18,037 bases of DNA, taken from CAYLMG01 sp964568365 (GTDB lineage: Bacteria > Planctomycetota > Phycisphaerae > Sedimentisphaerales > Anaerobacaceae). Below are positions 14,201 through 18,037 of the stretch, in pieces; position 1 is the first letter of the stretch, and every line of letters begins with the position of its first letter. The stretch spans positions 1 through 18,037 of the forward strand of contig CAZMQF010000037.1 of NCBI GenBank assembly GCA_964568365.1, in the 5' to 3' direction. The position numbers and the translations under genes are program-made. Under the pieces are notes generated by a model that saw only the letters and a list, made by a program, of their open reading frames with translations, did no database searches and was not told where the DNA came from.

Positions 14201-16066
14201 ATGAAAAAGGTAAATAAAGCAGGAATTTATTGTTTTTTGTTAGTCTGTTTTTACTGTTTTTCTTCTGTTCAAGCTGCGGTGCCTGAGATGACCGCTGAAA
14301 CTCTGCCTCCTGAGACTGTTTTGCTTGTTGAGATTGAAGATTTTGGGCAGCTGAAGGCGCAGTTTGAAAAGACTTCTTTTTATGAGCTTTATAAAGAACC
14401 TGCGATGGCTGCTTTTGTTGAGGACGTCAAGGTCAGGCTTAATGAAGGTATTGAGAAGCTGGATGACAACAATATCTATAAGGCATTTTATAAAGGGGCT
14501 ATTTTACCTGAGGGCAGATTGGCAGTTGCGTTAATTGTTAATGAGCAGACTAAAAACAACAAGGAGGCTCCGATTCTGTGTATCAGCAATTGGGGCGGGA
14601 ATATTGAGAAGGTCAAGGCTACAATGAAAGGGCTTGTCGAGAAGAATACTGAGATGGGCGGCCACTTCAAAGGAAGTGAGGAATATCGGGGCGTTTCGAT
14701 TGATACTGTAATCGATGAGGATTCGGTGGAGTTTTGTTATTGTTTTATCGATGATTGTTTAATAGCTTCTTTTGCAGGTGCGGATGTTATTAAATTTGTT
14801 GTTGCCCAGATTAAGGGGGCCGACAGTCCAACCCTTGCGGATGATTCTGATTATGTATCTTCTCTTGCGGCTACCGGGCCTTACCGGGATATTGGTTTGT
14901 TTTTGAATATAAAGAAGATTGTCGATATGGAAACTGCCGACGACGACACCGGTCAGGCAAAAGACGTTGTAAAAAAACTTGGCTTGGATAACGTAAAGAC
15001 TCTTTGCTGTTCTTTAGGAGTTGCGAGGCTGGGGGGCGATTTTTCCTGCGGCAAGTTTTTTCTTAAGATAGATGGTGATAAAAGGGGTATTTGCAGGATG
15101 CTTGAGCTTGAACCTGCTCCTGTCAGGGTTCCTCAATTTATTTCCTTTTTGAGCTATTCAGCTTTATTTGTTAACTTAGACATAAAAGCTGCTTATGACG
15201 AGCTTGTTAAAATAGTCAGCAGTTTTTCACCTCAGACTGCGGCGGTGTTTTATATGCCGCTTTTGCCTGCGAGTGATGATGGTCAGCCCGGCATAGAGCT
15301 TAAGCGTGATATTTTGGAGCATCTTGGCTCTCAGATTTTGTTTACCGAGGATATCGACAGGCCTATCACGGACAAGACAGGTGAACCGAAGTGGCTGTTT
15401 GCGGTGGCTACGACCAATCCTCGTGCCCTTGAAAAGTCCCTTTCAACTCTCCATAGCAAGCTTATCGCCCCGAACAAGCCCGATGCCAGGCGTGAGCTTC
15501 TGGGCCATATAATTTATATAGTTGATTTGCCGTCGCTTTTTAGACTTGGTCCTTCTGCCGGTGAAAAGGTGCCGATGCAGGAGGCATCAATCCAGCCTGC
15601 CAGCCGAGCACCTGTGTTCGCATTTACCGTAACCGAGACACATTTGGTTTTTGGCACCGTGGACGCTACTGAGCAAGCTATACGTACGTTAGAGGCCAGC
15701 TCTGCGGAGTCTATGGTATCGGCAAACTGGTTTAACGTGGCGAAATCAGCAGTGCCGTCGGTTGTTGGGCTGGCTGCTCTCGAAGATGGAGTTACGTCTG
15801 CTGAAATGCTCTGGCGGGAACTAAAAAAAATGGCTGAAGAGAAAAGCAAATCCGGAGGCGGTCGCCCGGAAGTTTCGGTAGGACTTGAAATGGATTTTGG
15901 TTTGGTTCCTCGCCAGTTTGTGAACCAAAGCGAGCTTGTTGATTTTGGACTTTTACCTCAGTTTGATGTTGTTCGCAAGTATTTCGGCCTATCTGCTTTT
16001 TACGGTGTCAGCAGGCCGGACGGCTTTTTCTTTGAGGCAAAAGAAATTGCTGCTCCCCGGGAATAA
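14201..16066 (+). CDS. Large exported protein of unknown function (DUF3352-like)
   Basis: This is a 621-residue secreted protein. The start ATG 14201 gives a clean signal peptide: MKKVNKAG, hydrophobic core IYCFLLVCFYCFSSV, cleavage near AQAA-type QAAVPEM. An upstream in-frame TTG at 14135 would bury this signal, so it was not used. The mature N-terminus (LPPETVLLVEIEDFGQLKAQFEKTSFYELYKEP) looks like the repeating unit of DUF3352-like proteins common in planctomycetes, where a strand 'P-x-x-T-x-x-x-V-x-x-x-D' is followed by helices. The fold may repeat further along, for instance around 15121-15240 and 15601-15720. No enzyme motif was found. It lies 82 bp after the protease gene, perhaps co-transcribed, and could be a partner or substrate. 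The family call is tentative; export is well supported. Confidence 0.72.
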   Translation: MKKVNKAGIYCFLLVCFYCFSSVQAAVPEMTAETLPPETVLLVEIEDFGQLKAQFEKTSFYELYKEPAMAAFVEDVKVRLNEGIEKLDDNNIYKAFYKGAILPEGRLAVALIVNEQTKNNKEAPILCISNWGGNIEKVKATMKGLVEKNTEMGGHFKGSEEYRGVSIDTVIDEDSVEFCYCFIDDCLIASFAGADVIKFVVAQIKGADSPTLADDSDYVSSLAATGPYRDIGLFLNIKKIVDMETADDDTGQAKDVVKKLGLDNVKTLCCSLGVARLGGDFSCGKFFLKIDGDKRGICRMLELEPAPVRVPQFISFLSYSALFVNLDIKAAYDELVKIVSSFSPQTAAVFYMPLLPASDDGQPGIELKRDILEHLGSQILFTEDIDRPITDKTGEPKWLFAVATTNPRALEKSLSTLHSKLIAPNKPDARRELLGHIIYIVDLPSLFRLGPSAGEKVPMQEASIQPASRAPVFAFTVTETHLVFGTVDATEQAIRTLEASSAESMVSANWFNVAKSAVPSVVGLAALEDGVTSAEMLWRELKKMAEEKSKSGGGRPEVSVGLEMDFGLVPRQFVNQSELVDFGLLPQFDVVRKYFGLSAFYGVSRPDGFFFEAKEIAAPRE

Positions 16067-16108
16067 TAAGCCGGTCTTTGGATTGGCGGCAATGGCGGCT
16101 GTTTCGGT

Positions 16109-16984
16109 TCAGTGAATTACTTTGTTCAGCGGGTATGTGATGATGCCGGATGCACCTGCGCGTTTCAGTGCGGGCACAAGCGAGCGTTCGAGCTGCTTAT
16201 CAATAATCACTTCGACGGCTACGTAATCCGAATCGGCCAGGCTCGATACGGTAGGGCTTTTTTCCGCCGGCAGGATTTTTACTATTGATTGCAGGTCATT
16301 TTTTTTGACGTTCATTTTCAGGCCGACCCTGGAGCTGGCGTCGATGGCGGCTTTCAGCAGGATTGCGATGTTTTCTATTTTTTCTCGTTTGAACTTGTCC
16401 GACCAGGCTTTTTTATTTGTGATAAGTCTTGTCGTGGAAGTTATGATGGTGTCGATTACCTTAAGGTTGTTTGCTTGAAGTGATGAGCCTGTTTCGGTAA
16501 GTTCGACAATGGCATCGACAAGGCGTGCTTTTATTTCTGTTGCCCCCCAGCTGAACTCTACCTTAACATTAATATTTTTGTCGGCGAAATATTTTTTAGT
16601 GACATTAACCAGCTCGGTTGCAATTATTTTTCCCTGCAGTTGTTCGGGCTTTTTTATTTTTGATTCGTTGGCGACAGCCAGGACCCATCTTGCAGGTTTG
16701 CTTGTCGATTTACTGTAGGTTAGTTCTGCGACTTCGATTATATCTGAGCCGTTTTCCATTATCCAGTCGTATCCTGTGATTGCGGCGTCGAGGGCACCGT
16801 CTTCGACATATCTGCTTAACTCCTGTGCACGCAGGCAAATCGGACGGATTTGCTCATCATTGATGCTCGGCATGTAGCTTCGCTCGGTGTCCGAAATGTT
16901 GAAACCCGCACGGTTGAAAAGCTCGATGGTCGCTTTTTGCAGGCTGCCCGCCGGAATGCCAAGTTTCAGTATCTTTTCTGACAT
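16109..16984 (-). CDS. hisG: ATP phosphoribosyltransferase, long form
   Basis: HisG catalyses the first, feedback-inhibited step of histidine synthesis, joining ATP and PRPP to give phosphoribosyl-ATP. At 291 residues it is the long, HisZ-independent form. The catalytic periplasmic-binding-protein-like part spans about 1-210, with LGIPAGSLQ at 8-16, DAAITGYDW at 66-74 and the PRPP-binding segment VDAIVELTETGSSLQANNL at 156-174. A C-terminal ACT-like regulatory domain (about 215-290, LPAEKSPTVSSL then VPALKRAGASGIITYPLNK) follows; this normally binds histidine. ATG 16984 is preceded by CAGGG with 9-10-nt spacing. No other his gene is in the window. It lies 68 bp downstream of the endonuclease III-like gene on the same strand and converges with the exported protein gene, 42 bp apart, with no clear terminator hairpin between. 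Confidence 0.95.
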   Translation of the reverse strand: MSEKILKLGIPAGSLQKATIELFNRAGFNISDTERSYMPSINDEQIRPICLRAQELSRYVEDGALDAAITGYDWIMENGSDIIEVAELTYSKSTSKPARWVLAVANESKIKKPEQLQGKIIATELVNVTKKYFADKNINVKVEFSWGATEIKARLVDAIVELTETGSSLQANNLKVIDTIITSTTRLITNKKAWSDKFKREKIENIAILLKAAIDASSRVGLKMNVKKNDLQSIVKILPAEKSPTVSSLADSDYVAVEVIIDKQLERSLVPALKRAGASGIITYPLNKVIH

Positions 16985-17052
16985 TTGATTTTACCCTGTT
17001 ATTTATTGAACTTTTTTTAAGTTGTACCATTTATTATAAGCAACAGAGGTTT

Positions 17053-17739
17053 TTACTTTCTTTTAGTTGTTTTCTTTGGTTTTGTTTTTATCTTTTTTCT
17101 TTTTTTAGTTCTTTTTTTTGTTTTTTCTTTTTTTTTGTCGGATTCACTTTCCTGTCGCAGCAGAGTGTAGAAATAGTAGCCGTTTTTGGCGGCGATTTGC
17201 CTGGATAGAAAGCCTTCTATTTGCTGCTGGTCGGCCTGGGGATGGACAAGCTGTTCATTTCTGAGCAGCTCTATCATTTTTTCTGTCAGTGGTATGGCGT
17301 GTCCGTCCAGGGCAGTGAGCATGCAGAAATCGACCATGAAAGGGCTGGTGCCGCTTATCTGGCTGAGCGCTTCCTTGGCTGGACGTTTACCGATTTTCTT
17401 AAGGTCCTGCAGGCTGACGGTATTATATTTTTCATAAATGGCTCTCAGAGCGGTCTTCAGCCTCAGGGCAATCTCTCTTGTGGTTGGATTATCTTCGCCC
17501 AGCATTTCTATAATTTCCTCCGGCCTTGAAACTCTCAGGTCGTTCAGGTCGACGAAGTACTCGTTGAATTTTTTAGCGGCTGTTTGTGCCTGCTTGTGCG
17601 TGATTTTTTCGCTTATGATTGCATGGACAAGTGCTTCTGCCGGTTCGTCATAGGTAGCCTTTTCTTGTTTTGGATATTTTCTTTTCAGTGAACGTAACAG
17701 TTTCTGTATTTTTTTGGAGTATTCTTTGCTGTTTTTCAT
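17053..17739 (-). CDS. Endonuclease III-like HhH-GPD protein, probably without glycosylase/lyase activity, Lys-rich tail
   Basis: This is a 228-residue basic protein. Residues about 30-160 follow the endonuclease III layout: DEPAEALVHAIISEKITHKQAQTAAKKF (31-58) matches the conserved 'L-x-x-x-I-L-S-x-Q-T-x-D' helix region. SQISGTSPFMVDFCML (126-141) sits where the helix-hairpin-helix is, and GHAIPLTEKMIELL (146-159) where the catalytic segment is. The expected GVGRKTA lysine is absent (GTSPFM), and the catalytic Asp of the VDTH motif falls on Leu151 in my alignment. The four-cysteine iron-sulfur motif is also missing: the chain has a single cysteine (Cys139). Residues about 201-228 are almost all Lys/Arg/Thr, suggesting nucleic-acid binding. 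ATG 17739 follows GGGAG with 5-nt spacing. Downstream of rbfA on the same strand, it may serve RNA or DNA binding rather than base excision. Confidence 0.7.
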   Translation of the reverse strand: MKNSKEYSKKIQKLLRSLKRKYPKQEKATYDEPAEALVHAIISEKITHKQAQTAAKKFNEYFVDLNDLRVSRPEEIIEMLGEDNPTTREIALRLKTALRAIYEKYNTVSLQDLKKIGKRPAKEALSQISGTSPFMVDFCMLTALDGHAIPLTEKMIELLRNEQLVHPQADQQQIEGFLSRQIAAKNGYYFYTLLRQESESDKKKEKTKKRTKKRKKIKTKPKKTTKRK

Positions 17740-17805
17740 GCTTACTCCCGGTAGTATATCGCATCTAATAGTTTTTCATCAGTAGCTTTTTTAACATACG
17801 GATTT

Positions 17806-18037
17806 TTATTGTTCTTTTTTCTCCAGCTCGCTTGCCGCTTCATCGATGAGCCTCATAGTTTCGAGTGTTTTTTTGAATTTTTCGTCCTTGAAAAAGTGCA
17901 GGACGGGGCAAAACTTGCTTTTCACATTGTCGGCAAGCAGCGACTGTATTTTGAATTTTGCGTGCTCTATCGCGGCAAAGGTTTTATTTTGTTCCGCCAC
18001 TTCGCCGCCGAAAATGCTTAAGTATACATTGGCAGAC
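17806..18037 (-). CDS. rbfA: Ribosome-binding factor A, C-terminal part (5' end beyond window)
   Basis: RbfA is a KH-fold assembly factor that binds the 30S subunit and helps mature the 16S rRNA 5' end. Only the last 76 codons are visible. They enter at the right edge with SANVYLSIFGGE, matching the conserved 'A-x-V-Y-x-S-x-x-G' strand. HAKFKIQSLLADNVKSKFCPVLHFFKDEKF follows, matching 'R-x-x-L-x-x-x-x-x-x-R-x-x-P-x-L-x-F', and the chain ends LIDEAASELEKKEQ. The frame is open to the edge, so the GTG at 18000 is internal and not the start. It is 66 bp upstream of the endonuclease III-like gene. In many bacteria rbfA follows nusA-infB, which would lie to the right. Confidence 0.85.
   Translation of the reverse strand, partial: SANVYLSIFGGEVAEQNKTFAAIEHAKFKIQSLLADNVKSKFCPVLHFFKDEKFKKTLETMRLIDEAASELEKKEQ

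Overview
The window looks like a chromosomal segment from a free-living bacterium, most likely a planctomycete of the Phycisphaerae type and probably anaerobic. This placement is inference. It rests on an oversized RNase P RNA, secreted proteins of planctomycete flavour, scattered core replication genes (dnaN next to gyrB with no dnaA or recF), mixed GTG/ATG starts, and a giant oxygen-sensitive-type (R)-2-hydroxyacyl-CoA dehydratase activase fusion. No insertion sequence, phage gene, CRISPR array, tRNA or plasmid signature was seen.

Layout. Positions 1-2173 (minus strand) hold a replication cluster: dnaN, then a DciA/DUF721 protein, then the N-terminal part of gyrB, which runs off the left edge. 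A 503-bp AT-rich spacer follows. Then come two plus-strand genes: a MarR-type regulator (2677-3150) and a 1456-residue protein with two activase ATPase modules, a DUF2229-like module and an HgdB-like module (3352-7722). The intergenic spaces around these two genes contain three copies of an AACYRGTT box, which suggests the regulator controls itself and the giant enzyme. Next is rnpB (about 7816-8365, plus), an RNase P RNA of about 550 nt with two extra helical domains. It is followed by a hairpin that can terminate transcription on both strands.

Positions 8439-12697 (minus strand) form the branched-chain amino acid operon ilvB-ilvN-ilvC with a lipoprotein gene at its 3' end. Acetolactate synthase (IlvB catalytic, IlvN regulatory) makes acetolactate/acetohydroxybutyrate, and ketol-acid reductoisomerase (IlvC) converts these to the dihydroxyacids. 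The IlvC cofactor loop is acidic, suggesting NADH use. The operon has a leader of about 230 nt with two tandem sigma70-type promoters and a nested hairpin domain that is not assigned to any known class.

Divergent from ilvB, two exported proteins follow on the plus strand: a trypsin-like protease without a PDZ domain (13123-14118) and a 621-residue protein of unknown function (14201-16066). The right end (minus strand) carries the 3' part of rbfA, an endonuclease III-like protein that seems to have lost its catalytic residues, and a long-form hisG.

The best candidates for something undescribed are the MarR/giant activase pair with its shared boxes, the ilvB leader RNA, and the two RNase P RNA expansions.
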